DNA of 42,222 nucleotides from Chloroflexota bacterium (GTDB lineage: Bacteria > Chloroflexota > Dormibacteria > Dormibacterales > Dormibacteraceae): NCBI GenBank assembly GCA_005880695.1, contig VBGR01000001.1:1-42222 (forward strand), given 5' to 3'. Positions 7,443 through 15,171 of this stretch are shown here, in pieces. Made by a program: the position numbers and the translations under genes. Numbering within the stretch: the stretch's first letter is position 1; each line of letters opens with the position of its first letter. The notes below the pieces were generated by a model. The model did not search any database. It saw nothing but the letters and a program-made list of their open reading frames with translations, and was not told the DNA's origin.

Positions 7443-7970
7443 CTAGCCGCCGATGAGTCCGCTCGCGAGGAGGCTCAGAAGCCCGCCGATCACGTTCAGA
7501 ACGATCCCGACAACAGCGCCGATGACGCGGCCGGAGCGGATCGCGATCACCGCGCGCCAGAGCCCGAAGAGGGGCAGGACGGGCAAGTAGAAGCTGGTCA
7601 AAAGCGGCGCCAGGATCGAAGCTGCACCGAACCCGATCGACCAGGCGGCTGATCCCCCGAACTGCCAGCCAAGGTGGCTAGAGACGCTCAGGCCGACGCC
7701 AGTGGCGCCCGTTGGTCCGGGAGTCACGTACTGGTAGGGATTGTTGTTGAGGGGGCTGTCAGCGCTGAGCGCCGGCGTCCCGGGAGGGTTTGTTGCGACT
7801 GGAACCCACTGCTTGCCGTCCCAGCGCCAGGCGCCATCGGGCGAGATTGCTGAGACCCATTTGAGGCCGTCCCACCAGGACCTGCCGTCGGGCGAGAGCT
7901 GGCCCGAGGGGGGCGCTTGGACAGCGGGTTGAGGTGATGGCGGATCGATGATTGGCGGTGGGACGCTCAT
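7443..7970 (-). CDS. Membrane protein with tandem Trp-rich SPDG repeats
   Basis: A 175-residue protein. The proline-rich N-terminus is followed by two copies of a DUF2510-like motif: LSPDGRSWWDGLKWV at about 25-39 and ISPDGAWRWDGKQWVPV at about 42-58. After a low-complexity linker come two or three hydrophobic segments (SFYLPVLPLFGLWRAVIAI, VIGAVVGIVLNVIGGLLSLLAS). Such proteins are typical of Actinobacteria and Chloroflexota and usually of unknown function; the Trp repeats are thought to be small binding modules. The ATG start at 7970 is backed by a TAATGT box 9 nt upstream and no Shine-Dalgarno. Confidence 0.75.
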   Translation of the reverse strand: MSVPPPIIDPPSPQPAVQAPPSGQLSPDGRSWWDGLKWVSAISPDGAWRWDGKQWVPVATNPPGTPALSADSPLNNNPYQYVTPGPTGATGVGLSVSSHLGWQFGGSAAWSIGFGAASILAPLLTSFYLPVLPLFGLWRAVIAIRSGRVIGAVVGIVLNVIGGLLSLLASGLIGG

Positions 7971-7979
7971 TGCGCCCGG

Positions 7980-7985
7980 ACATTA
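7980..7985 (-). promoter_or_regulatory. Candidate -10 box TAATGT (leaderless)
   Basis: TAATGT on the minus strand ends 9 nt before the ATG of the Trp-repeat membrane protein, the same spacing as at several other starts in the window. No clear -35 is visible. Confidence 0.45.
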
Positions 7986-8118
7986 TTGGATGTTTTGGAC
8001 ATGATTGGGCGCTGCAGGTTCGGGGACGGCTGTCCGCTTCTCGGCGTTGGAATGCGGGCGGGCTTCCGATCGGTAAAGATTTCGTGGCTCGAGACGGCGA
8101 TGACGTGAGGGAGGGCGC

Positions 8119-9207
8119 ATGAGGTTCCTGTCGGTGCTGGAGCTGCTGCTTGGGATCGTGGTCGTAGGCATCACGCTCTTCGACCTCTTCCAATCGGTGG
8201 TGCTGCCGCGCCCGGCCGTGGGCCGCATCCGTTTGAGCCCCTGGCTGATCCGCCTGAGCTGGGCGATATGGCGCCGCTTCGGCCGCCTGCAGTGGGAAAA
8301 CGGGCGGCGGGAGGCGATCCTGGGTTCTTACGGGCCGCTAGCGCTGCTCACCTTGCTGGGCGCCTGGGTGCTTTCCCTTGTCCTCGGCTACGGGCTGGTC
8401 CTGCACTCGCTCGGCAGCCAGCTGTCGCCGGCGCCGGACTTCGGCACTGCCCTCTACTTCTCGGGGGCGTCGCTGCTCACCTTCGGCTATGCCGGATTCG
8501 AGGCGATCGGCGTGCCCGCCCGGATCGTCGTCCTGACTGAAGGAGCCAACGGCCTCGCTCTGGTCGCGCTCGTCGTCAGCCTCCTCTTCTCTCTTTATGC
8601 GAGCTTCCAGCAGCGCGAGGTGCTGGTGATCACGACCGACGCCAGCGCCGGCGCTCCTCCCTCGGGAGTCACCCTGCTTGAAAACGCCGCAGCTCTCGGC
8701 ATGGGGGATCTGCTGGCGGACACCTTCGACGCCTGGAAGATCTGGTCGGCGCAGGTGCTCGACAGTCACCTCGCCTATCCGATTCTCGGCTACTTCCGGT
8801 CCAGCCACGACAACGAGTCCTGGCTCAGCTCGCTCGGCGCGGTGCTGGACGCCGCGACCCTTGTCATGACCACCGTCGAAGGCGCGCCGCACGGCCACGC
8901 CAAGCTGATGTATGGCGTGGGCACTCACCTGGTCGAGGACCTGAGCCAGGTCATCGGACCCGAGCACGACCACAGCGTCGGCATCGAGCGCTTCGAGTTC
9001 GATGACGCGCGCGAACGGCTCTCCGCGGCAGGGTACGAGCTGCGGGATGCCGACCTTTCCTGGGAGCGGTTCTCGAAAATGCGCTCGCTCTATGCCGTCG
9101 ACCTGAACGCGCTGGCCCGCCATTGGGAGATTCCGCCCAGCCTCTGGATCGGAGACCGCACGCTCCTGGCGGCGCATGTGGCGGCTCACGCGCGACCCGC
9201 CCACTAA
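8119..9207 (+). CDS. Putative ion-channel-like membrane protein
   Basis: A 362-residue protein with four hydrophobic stretches in the first 175 residues (about 5-27, 70-95, 105-130 with a re-entrant look, 135-165) and a soluble, partly helical C-terminal 190 residues. Between the last helices lies YFSGASLLTFGYAGF, which resembles the pore helix and TxGYGD filter of Ion_trans_2 potassium channels, but the filter reads TFGYAG and lacks the usual Asp. The cytosolic part has no RCK nucleotide-binding motif that I recognise. ATG start preceded by a strong GGGAGG Shine-Dalgarno at 4 nt spacing. A channel role is plausible; ion selectivity cannot be assigned. Confidence 0.6.
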   Translation: MRFLSVLELLLGIVVVGITLFDLFQSVVLPRPAVGRIRLSPWLIRLSWAIWRRFGRLQWENGRREAILGSYGPLALLTLLGAWVLSLVLGYGLVLHSLGSQLSPAPDFGTALYFSGASLLTFGYAGFEAIGVPARIVVLTEGANGLALVALVVSLLFSLYASFQQREVLVITTDASAGAPPSGVTLLENAAALGMGDLLADTFDAWKIWSAQVLDSHLAYPILGYFRSSHDNESWLSSLGAVLDAATLVMTTVEGAPHGHAKLMYGVGTHLVEDLSQVIGPEHDHSVGIERFEFDDARERLSAAGYELRDADLSWERFSKMRSLYAVDLNALARHWEIPPSLWIGDRTLLAAHVAAHARPAH

Positions 9208-9220
9208 ACTCGGAACCGCC

Positions 9221-9295
9221 GCCCCGCTAGCTCAGGGGAAGAGCAACTGCCTTCTAAGCAGTGGGTCCGGGGTTCGAATCCTCGGCGGGGCGCCA
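9221..9295 (+). tRNA. tRNA-Arg, anticodon TCT
   Basis: Full cloverleaf read by eye. Acceptor GCCCCGC (9221-9227) pairs with GCGGGGC (9285-9291); discriminator G, and CCA is encoded (9293-9295). The D arm is GCTC/GAGC. The anticodon stem ACTGC/GCAGT encloses CTTCTAA with anticodon TCT at 9253-9255. The T arm is CGGGG, TTCGAAT, CCTCG. It would read AGA codons. No integrase or duplicated tRNA end is seen nearby. Confidence 0.95.
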
Positions 9296-9318
9296 AAAAA
9301 CGCGACGCCGAAGACTGA

Positions 9319-9340
9319 GGCCGGATGTGCACCTCCGGCC
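9319..9340. terminator. Hairpin between tRNA-Arg and the MerR gene
   Basis: GGCCGGA (9319-9325) and TCCGGCC (9334-9340) form a perfect 7-bp stem with an 8-nt loop between two convergent units. The plus-strand side has no T run. On the minus strand a T6 run comes only about 18 nt further on, so termination efficiency is uncertain. Confidence 0.4.
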
Positions 9341-9348
9341 CGGCTCCG

Positions 9349-9864
9349 TCAGACGCTGACCTTGCAGCAATCGCAGCCGCAGTCGCAGTCCGGGTCCGAA
9401 CAACCGCTGCAGTCGCACGCCTGGACCACCTGGACTTCCGCCGTCATCGCCATCACCTCCTCCTGGGTTGGTAGCCAGCACTCGCAATCGCCGACGTGGC
9501 CGCAGACTGGCACCTGAGCCTGCCCGAGCCGCAGGTAAAGCGACTCCAGCTCGGTCTTCAGCTCGGCCAGCTCAGAGACCCGGCGTTCGGTTTCGGCCAG
9601 CTTGTGAGCCACGACGTGGCGCAGGCGCGAGCGGTCGGCCGCGCTGTCACCGCGCGGGCCATCGATGAGCGCTCGAATCTCACTCACGGAGAGCCCGAGC
9701 GCCTGGGCGCGCCGGATGAAGCTGAGCCGGCCCCGCGCGTCATCGCCGTAGAGGCGATAGCCGGCTGCGGATCGCTGCGCCGGCGGCAGCAGACCGGCTT
9801 CCTCGTAGTAGCGCAGGGCGGACGTCGCCAGGCCGGCCGACCTGGCCAGCTCACCGATTCGCAT
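9349..9864 (-). CDS. MerR-family regulator with cysteine-rich tail
   Basis: A 171-residue regulator. Residues 1-70 are the MerR winged helix (MRIGELARSAGLATSALRYY, EEAGLLPPAQRSAAGYRLY). A long dimerisation helix covers about 78-115. The C-terminal part is unusual: VCGHVGDCECW at about 119-129 and a final block with nine cysteines (CDCSGCSDPDCDCGCDCC). Metal-sensing MerR proteins such as ZntR and CadR carry a Cys near residue 79 at the start of the dimerisation helix; I see none here. A heavy-metal or thiol-reactive signal is the likely inducer. No efflux pump or metal gene is adjacent; the only visible promoter with its operator is its own, so autoregulation is likely. Confidence 0.85.
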   Translation of the reverse strand: MRIGELARSAGLATSALRYYEEAGLLPPAQRSAAGYRLYGDDARGRLSFIRRAQALGLSVSEIRALIDGPRGDSAADRSRLRHVVAHKLAETERRVSELAELKTELESLYLRLGQAQVPVCGHVGDCECWLPTQEEVMAMTAEVQVVQACDCSGCSDPDCDCGCDCCKVSV

Positions 9865-9879
9865 TTGCCACGGACGGGA

Positions 9880-9911
9880 CGCTACACCTTCAAGCGCACT
9901 TGAAGGTCAAG
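9880..9911 (-). promoter_or_regulatory. MerR-type promoter/operator of the Cys-tailed regulator
   Basis: ACCTTCAAG-CGCA-CTTGAAGGT (9886-9907) is a perfect 9-bp dyad. On the minus strand it lies between TTGACC (-35) and TAGCGT (-10) with a 20-bp spacer, the over-long spacing characteristic of promoters activated by MerR-family proteins through DNA unwinding. The -10 ends 15 nt before the ATG at 9864, leaving a very short leader. It is inferred to be bound by the adjacent regulator. Confidence 0.75.
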
Positions 9912-9927
9912 ACGGTCGGCTAATCGG

Positions 9928-10875
9928 TCAGTTTTTGAAGACCGCGAGCGACATGTAGGCCGACACCCCCCAGTTCGGCTGATCGACGATCTGGCTGATT
10001 TTGAGGTCGGCCGCCAGGCTGCAGAGGACGTAGGCGTCCTCGCGGCTCAGGGAGTGCGCCGATCCGAGCCAGTCGATCAGGTCCCGGACGGCGTTCCTGG
10101 CGTTCTCCATCAGGTCGGGACCGAGCGCGGTGCAGGCGAAGTAGCCTTTCGCGTCCGACTTCGCCTGAAGCGAGCCGGGAGGCGTCTGGAAGTGATAGCG
10201 CCAGGGCTTGATGGTGATGCCTTTGAGCACTTTGAAGCGGAGGGCGAACGCCATCGGGCATTCGATCCCGGTGACGCAGACCTCGCCGTCGCCCTGGGTG
10301 CCGTGGCAGTCGCCGGCTGAGAACAGGCCGCCCGGGACGAACACCGGAAGGTAGAGCTTGGCGCCCACGTTCAAGTGTCTGGTATCGATGTTGCCGGCGC
10401 CCTTCGTGGGCGGCAGAACGTCGTGCTTGCCCGGCTCGTCGGTGGCGACGCCCATGGTGCCGCAGAAGGGCTGCAGCGGGATGCGGACGTGATCGCCGAG
10501 CGCGGTATCGCTGCCGTTGCTCAGGTCGAAGTGGCGGATATAGGGATCGGGGAAGTCCGCGGCCAGCAGGCCGAGACCCGGGATCAGGCCCGTCCAGCCC
10601 CACTCCAGCGGGCGCAGCTCGAGCATCTCGACCTCGAGCACGTCGCCCGGCTCTGCGCCCTTGACAAAGACAGGACCCGCCAGCGGGTAGAGACGGTCGA
10701 AGTCCAGGCTCGTCAGTGCCGAGGCGGGTGCGCCCGGCTTGATCTGTCCATCCGTGACCTCGTCGGTCTCGAAATGGACTACGTCGCCGGACTCGATCTC
10801 GACCGCCGGCCTAAGACTGTTGTCCCACTTGTAGTGGACCTTGCCCCGCTCGATCGAATGCTCCATGCCAACCAT
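9928..10875 (-). CDS. Acetamidase/formamidase family amidohydrolase
   Basis: A 315-residue member of the FmdA/AmdA family, which hydrolyses short aliphatic amides to ammonia and carboxylate. Typical elements are seen: an N-terminal strand region with SGDVVHFETDEVTDGQ, GPVFVKGAEPGDVLEVE, the PFCGTMGVA motif, the PGGLFSAGDCHGTQGDGEV metal-site region, and VTGIECPMA. Length matches the family (300-410). I chose the ATG at 10875 because an AAGGAGG lies 8 nt upstream; the frame continues upstream without conservation. It lies upstream of the MerR gene in the same direction, with 63 bp between. Its role is probably nitrogen scavenging; the exact amide is unknown. Confidence 0.88.
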   Translation of the reverse strand: MVGMEHSIERGKVHYKWDNSLRPAVEIESGDVVHFETDEVTDGQIKPGAPASALTSLDFDRLYPLAGPVFVKGAEPGDVLEVEMLELRPLEWGWTGLIPGLGLLAADFPDPYIRHFDLSNGSDTALGDHVRIPLQPFCGTMGVATDEPGKHDVLPPTKGAGNIDTRHLNVGAKLYLPVFVPGGLFSAGDCHGTQGDGEVCVTGIECPMAFALRFKVLKGITIKPWRYHFQTPPGSLQAKSDAKGYFACTALGPDLMENARNAVRDLIDWLGSAHSLSREDAYVLCSLAADLKISQIVDQPNWGVSAYMSLAVFKN

Positions 10876-10974
10876 GCCAGCCACCTCCTTCGGCTGACCA
10901 TAGCGCGTGCCAGCACGCAGCTCCATGTTCAACGGGGGCGGCCTCACCTAATCTGATAGCATCCTTGTAGCTTT

Positions 10975-10994
10975 CGGCACCCGCGAGGGTGCCG
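10975..10994 (+). promoter_or_regulatory. 5'-leader hairpin abutting the Shine-Dalgarno of the glycosyltransferase gene
   Basis: CGGCACCC and GGGTGCCG form an 8-bp stem closed by a GCGA (GNRA) tetraloop. Its last base overlaps the GGAGG (10994-10998) that precedes the ATG at 11011. A TAGCAT box at 10967-10972 could be the -10. The hairpin could modulate ribosome access. It does not match a riboswitch consensus I know. Confidence 0.4.
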
Positions 10995-11010
10995 GAGGCG
11001 ACCAACCAGA

Positions 11011-13092
11011 ATGCTTCTCCAACTCGTCGTCTTCTTCGCGGCCGCCACAGCTACCACGACCGTCTTTGCGGTGCTCGGGGGAATCCGCCGCACCATCTGG
11101 ACCGGCCTGCCCCTAGGCCTCGTGGCCTTGGCCCTGGCCGGCGCCGTGATCCGGCTTTTCTTCCAGGACCAAGGCGTCGCGATCGCGCTGGTTGCCGCCG
11201 GGGCGGCGATCGCGCTCCTGACGAGGCTCCTCTTCCGCAGCTGGAGCTGGCTCGGCGCCCAACTCTTCGCCGCGGTCGTGATGGGCGGCTTGAGCTACCT
11301 CGTCTATGCCGCTGTCCTCACCTTCACCGAGGACCTGGGCATCGCCGGAACCCTGTTCTCAGTGCTGCTTCTCGTGCTCGAGTTCCTGGCGCTGACGCTG
11401 AGCGCGTCATACATCCTGGAGATCGTCGACGTCCTGAGCCGCAACACCCGGCTCAAGCACCGGTCCGACCCGGCCTACCAGCCGAAAGTCGCGCTGCAAG
11501 TGCCTGCCTACAACGAGCCGGTCGAGGTCGTGGGCGAGACGCTCCGAGCCCTGGCGCGCAGCGACTACCCGAACCTGCTGGTCCAGGTCGTCGACAACAA
11601 CACCGAAGACCCCGATGTCTGGCGACCCCTGGAAGCGCTCTGTAAGGAGCTCGGGCCGCGCTTTGAGTTCATGCACCTCGAGAAGTGGCCGGGCTTCAAA
11701 GCAGGGGCCTTGAACGAGGCCACCCGGCGCTTACCGGCCGACGTCGAGCTGGTCGGAATCGTAGACGCCGACTACCTGGTCGATCCCGATTTTCCGGCCG
11801 CCGTGGCCGGTCACTTCGCCGACCCGAACGTGGCCTTCGCCCAGACGCCGCAGGACTACCGCGACTGGCGTGACGACGGCTACCTGCGCGGCCTCTACTA
11901 CAGCTACCTCTACTTCTTCAGGATCACGATGCCGGCGCGGGCCAATCGCAACGCGATCATCTTCGCCGGGACCATGGGCCTGATCCGGCGCCAAGCCCTG
12001 GAAGAGATCGGCGGCTGGAACACCGAGTGCGTCACGGAAGATGCCGAGGCCAGCCTGCGGATGCTCGGGCACGGCTACGAGGGCGTCTACGACCCGCACG
12101 CCTACGGCCGCGGCCTGATGCCGCTCAGCTTCGACGGGTTGAAGAAGCAGCGCTTCCGCTGGGCCCTGGGCGGCATCCAGATCCTGCGCCTGCACTGGCG
12201 CGACCTGTTCGGACCCGGCGGCAAGCTCCGACTCACGGCGGCCCAGCGCTTTCACTACCTGGCCGGCAGCCTGCAGTGGTTCGGCGACCTGATGATGGCC
12301 GTCTTCACCCTGCTCCTGCTGATCACCGCGGTGGCGACCGTCCTCCATCACCAGCTCCCGGTCCGGCGGCTGACGGGTGCGGTCCTGGTGGTCCCGCTCG
12401 TCTTCCTCGCGACGGGCCTCCTGCGGGCTCTCTGGGCGATGCGCGCGACGACTGGCGCCAGCTGGAGCGACGCCTTCCGGGCCCTCCAGGTCTGGTTCGC
12501 GCTGAGCTGGGTTGTGAGCCTCGCCTGCCTCAAGGGTCTGCTCGGGTCCGAAACCGCGTTCCTGCGCACGCCGAAGCGCCGGGAAGGCGAGTCGGGCTGG
12601 CTGCAGGCGCTGCGGGCGGCGCGCACCGAGACGCTGATCAGCGGCGCCGGCCTGCTGGCGGCGGTGGGGATGGTCATCGCCTCGCCGTATCCCTCGACGC
12701 TCGCCCTGGCCGTTCTGCTCACCTTCCAGTCGCTCACCTACGCCAACGCGTCCTGGGCCGGGGTCAAGGCCGAGGGGATCGAGCTGACGCCGCTGCGCAA
12801 GCGCTACCTGGCGTCGTCGCAGAACGTCGGCGACTGGCCCGAGGCCGGGCCGGGCCCAGGCGCCTACCTGTCGTTGATCGCGATCGTGGGCGCCATCGTG
12901 GTCGCGCTCGCCGTCCTCGGCTCGCCCGCCTCGGCTCCCGCGCCGCCTTCGGAGCCGCTACTGCCAGTGATCGGGAAGCCTCCACCCGGAATCGGACAGC
13001 CGGCAGCCAGTCCCAGCCCGGAGCCGACGCCAAAGGCGACAAGCCCACCGCCCAGCCCGCAGCCGAGCCCGACCGGCAGCCCGACGCGCTAG
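11011..13092 (+). CDS. Processive family 2 glycosyltransferase (cellulose-synthase-like)
   Basis: A 693-residue membrane glycosyltransferase. Four N-terminal helices (to about residue 145) are followed by a cytosolic GT-A domain: PKVALQVPAYNEP at the nucleotide site, DAD at 252-254, the TED catalytic base motif at 342-344 and QRFRW at 380-384, the Q-x-x-R-W acceptor signature of processive enzymes. About five further helices follow (roughly 410-640). The last 50 residues are Pro/Ser/Thr-rich and probably periplasmic or external. It likely polymerises and exports a beta-linked polysaccharide; the sugar cannot be told. No PilZ domain is seen. It converges on a c-di-GMP enzyme gene, a common functional partner. 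ATG start with GGAGG upstream. Confidence 0.88.
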   Translation: MLLQLVVFFAAATATTTVFAVLGGIRRTIWTGLPLGLVALALAGAVIRLFFQDQGVAIALVAAGAAIALLTRLLFRSWSWLGAQLFAAVVMGGLSYLVYAAVLTFTEDLGIAGTLFSVLLLVLEFLALTLSASYILEIVDVLSRNTRLKHRSDPAYQPKVALQVPAYNEPVEVVGETLRALARSDYPNLLVQVVDNNTEDPDVWRPLEALCKELGPRFEFMHLEKWPGFKAGALNEATRRLPADVELVGIVDADYLVDPDFPAAVAGHFADPNVAFAQTPQDYRDWRDDGYLRGLYYSYLYFFRITMPARANRNAIIFAGTMGLIRRQALEEIGGWNTECVTEDAEASLRMLGHGYEGVYDPHAYGRGLMPLSFDGLKKQRFRWALGGIQILRLHWRDLFGPGGKLRLTAAQRFHYLAGSLQWFGDLMMAVFTLLLLITAVATVLHHQLPVRRLTGAVLVVPLVFLATGLLRALWAMRATTGASWSDAFRALQVWFALSWVVSLACLKGLLGSETAFLRTPKRREGESGWLQALRAARTETLISGAGLLAAVGMVIASPYPSTLALAVLLTFQSLTYANASWAGVKAEGIELTPLRKRYLASSQNVGDWPEAGPGPGAYLSLIAIVGAIVVALAVLGSPASAPAPPSEPLLPVIGKPPPGIGQPAASPSPEPTPKATSPPPSPQPSPTGSPTR

Positions 13093-13099
13093 CTCGAGG

Positions 13100-15148
13100 C
13101 TATGCGGTTGGGACGGCCGGGCCTGAGGTCCGCTGGCGGAGCCACGCCTCCAGCGCCGACCCGGGCAGCGGACGGCTCACGTGATAGCCCTGGACGAGGT
13201 CGCAGCCGAGCTCGGCAAGGATCGATTGGCTGGTGGCGTCCTCGACGCCTTCGGCGACCACCGAGAGGCCGAGGTTGTGCCCGAGGTCGATGATGCTGCG
13301 CACGATCGTGGCGTCCGCGTCGCTCCGGGCCAGGTCGTGCACGAAGGAGCGGTCGATCTTGATCTCCCTGACGGGCAGCCGGCGCAGGTAGCTCAGCGAC
13401 GAGTAGCCGGTGCCGAAGTCGTCGATCGAGAGCCGGATCCCCATCTGGTTCAGGCGGGTCAGGATCTCCAGCGCGCGCGCCGCGTCGGCCATGACCGCGC
13501 TCTCGGTCAGCTCCAGCTGGAGCCGGCCGGCGCCCGAGGGATGGTCCTTGATCGCCTCGGCTATCGATTCCGGCAGCTGGCGGTCGAGCAGCTGCCGGGG
13601 CGAGAGGTTGACCGCGACCGAGACGTCGAACCCGAGCCAGGTCCAGCGGTCGCTCCACTGCAGTGCCTCGCCGATGACCCAGTCCGTGAGAGGGCCGATC
13701 AGGTCGCTCTGCTCGGCGATCGGGATGAACTCGGCCGGAAGGAGCAGTCCGTGGTCCGGATGCGGCCAGCGGACGAGCGCCTCGACGCTGCTCACCGCGC
13801 CCGTCGAGCAGCTCAATTTGGGCTGGAAATGCAGCTCCAGGCCGCGGCGCATGATGGCCTCCCGCAGCTCGGCCCGGAGAGCCAGCCGGCGCGGGTTGTA
13901 CTGGTCGTCCTCGCTCTTGTAGACGGCCTGGTCGGTGCCCGCCCGCTTGGCCGAGTAGAGGGCGACGTCGGCCCGCCGGATCAGCGACACCGGCTCGTCG
14001 CCATGGACCGGGTAGAGGGCGATCCCGACGCTGGCGCCGACGCTGATCCGCTGACCTTCCACGACCGGCGACTGCTCGAGGGCGGAGAGGAGATGATGCG
14101 CGCCGACCAGCGCGCCGGCCTCGTCATGGACGTCGCGGAGCACGATTCCGAACTCGTCGCCTCCCATTCGCGCGAGCGTGTCCGACTCGCGCATGGCACC
14201 CGCCAGGAGGGCGCCGGCCTGCCGGAGAACGTCGTCTCCGACCTGATGGCCGAAGGTATCGTTCACGGCCTTGAACTCTTCGAGGTCGACGATCATCACC
14301 GCCAGCACCTCGTGGTTGCGCGCGGCGCCTTTGAGAGCGCGGGCGAGCCGGTCCTCGAGGAGGGTGCGGTTGGGGAGCCCGGTCAGTGCGTCATGCAGTG
14401 CTTGATGTCGGAGGCGCTCTTCGACGCGCTTGCGCTCCGTGACGTCGCGGGCGATGGCTTGGATCCCCAGCGGCCGGCCCTGCTCCTCCACGAGGAGCGG
14501 GCTGATCTCGAGGATCAGGCGCCGGCCGTCCTTCGCCATCCACTCGATCTCGTAGGGCAGCGCGCCGACCTGGCCGTCGAGGCAGTCCTGGAGCATCGCC
14601 CGCACGCGCTCCCATTGGTCGCCCGGGATCAGGATGCCCGGGTCCATGCCGACCATCTCCGTCCTGCTGTAGCCGAGGAGCCGCTCGGCCGCCGGGTTGA
14701 TCGACGTCAAGGTGCAGTCGAGGTCGTACGTGAAGATCACGTCGTGCGCGAATTCGAAGAGGTCGTCGAAGCGGCGATCGCTCATGACCCTCGCCCTGGA
14801 TTCGGCCTCGACCCGCTGGCCGAGGTCGCGGAGCTGGCCCACGACGGCGCCAACCAGCGTCATCACCAGCACCGCCGCCGGCGCGGCGCCGCCGGTCTTG
14901 AGGACCAGGTCGGCGGCTGGGACGCGGAATGCCACCAGTTCGAGGACCGACAGCGGAAAAATCACGAAACCGACGATCGCCCCCGCCCGCAAGCCGAAGA
15001 GGTACCCGGCGACGAGGATGGGCAGCGCGCAGAGCGCCGTCATGCCCGGCCCGCCCCAGGCGTAGATGAATGGATAGATGAGGGCGAATCCGGCGAGCGC
15101 CCCCGCCGTCACCGCGAAGCGGGACCGAAAGTCGCGGAGTAAGTCCAA
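13100..15148 (-). CDS. Membrane PAS-GGDEF-EAL protein (c-di-GMP synthesis/degradation)
   Basis: A 682-residue protein. Residues 1-105 contain about four hydrophobic segments. A PAS domain covers roughly 125-245 (FDDLFEFAHDVIFTYD, ERLLGYSRTEMVG). The GGDEF domain has an intact active site at 329-333 and an inhibitory RxxD site (RESD, 320-323) five residues before it, so it should be a feedback-controlled diguanylate cyclase. The EAL domain starts at E456-A457-L458 (EALVRW) and retains the downstream DDFGTGYSSL and VVAEGVED metal-site motifs, so phosphodiesterase activity is likely too. The start is a TTG at 15148, set by a TAGGCT box 9 nt upstream in a mirror-symmetric promoter. It converges with the glycosyltransferase gene, 7 bp apart. 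Confidence 0.9.
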   Translation of the reverse strand: MDLLRDFRSRFAVTAGALAGFALIYPFIYAWGGPGMTALCALPILVAGYLFGLRAGAIVGFVIFPLSVLELVAFRVPAADLVLKTGGAAPAAVLVMTLVGAVVGQLRDLGQRVEAESRARVMSDRRFDDLFEFAHDVIFTYDLDCTLTSINPAAERLLGYSRTEMVGMDPGILIPGDQWERVRAMLQDCLDGQVGALPYEIEWMAKDGRRLILEISPLLVEEQGRPLGIQAIARDVTERKRVEERLRHQALHDALTGLPNRTLLEDRLARALKGAARNHEVLAVMIVDLEEFKAVNDTFGHQVGDDVLRQAGALLAGAMRESDTLARMGGDEFGIVLRDVHDEAGALVGAHHLLSALEQSPVVEGQRISVGASVGIALYPVHGDEPVSLIRRADVALYSAKRAGTDQAVYKSEDDQYNPRRLALRAELREAIMRRGLELHFQPKLSCSTGAVSSVEALVRWPHPDHGLLLPAEFIPIAEQSDLIGPLTDWVIGEALQWSDRWTWLGFDVSVAVNLSPRQLLDRQLPESIAEAIKDHPSGAGRLQLELTESAVMADAARALEILTRLNQMGIRLSIDDFGTGYSSLSYLRRLPVREIKIDRSFVHDLARSDADATIVRSIIDLGHNLGLSVVAEGVEDATSQSILAELGCDLVQGYHVSRPLPGSALEAWLRQRTSGPAVPTA

Positions 15149-15156
15149 GGCTGGGA

Positions 15157-15163
15157 TAGCCTA
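15157..15163. promoter_or_regulatory. Symmetric divergent -10 element (TAGCCTA)
   Basis: TAGCCT (15157-15162, plus) and TAGGCT (15163-15158, minus) overlap in one 7-bp element. Each ends exactly 9 nt from a start codon: GTG at 15172 and TTG at 15148. Both starts are 12 bp from the centre at 15160. No Shine-Dalgarno fits on either side, so both mRNAs would be leaderless. Confidence 0.55.
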
Positions 15164-15171
15164 AGGCCGCT

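Noticed and set aside
9221-9295. tRNA-Arg as an integration site for a mobile element
   Set aside because: No integrase gene, no repeat of the tRNA 3' end and no change in composition is seen on either side.
10960-11010. c-di-GMP (GEMM) or another known riboswitch before the glycosyltransferase gene
   Set aside because: Only one short hairpin is present; the conserved core sequences and second helix of GEMM-I or GEMM-II are absent.
13181-15142. A plus-strand open frame of about 650 codons opposite the PAS-GGDEF-EAL gene
   Set aside because: It is the antisense shadow of a gene with intact motifs; the translation is Glu/Arg/Asp-rich without any fold signature.
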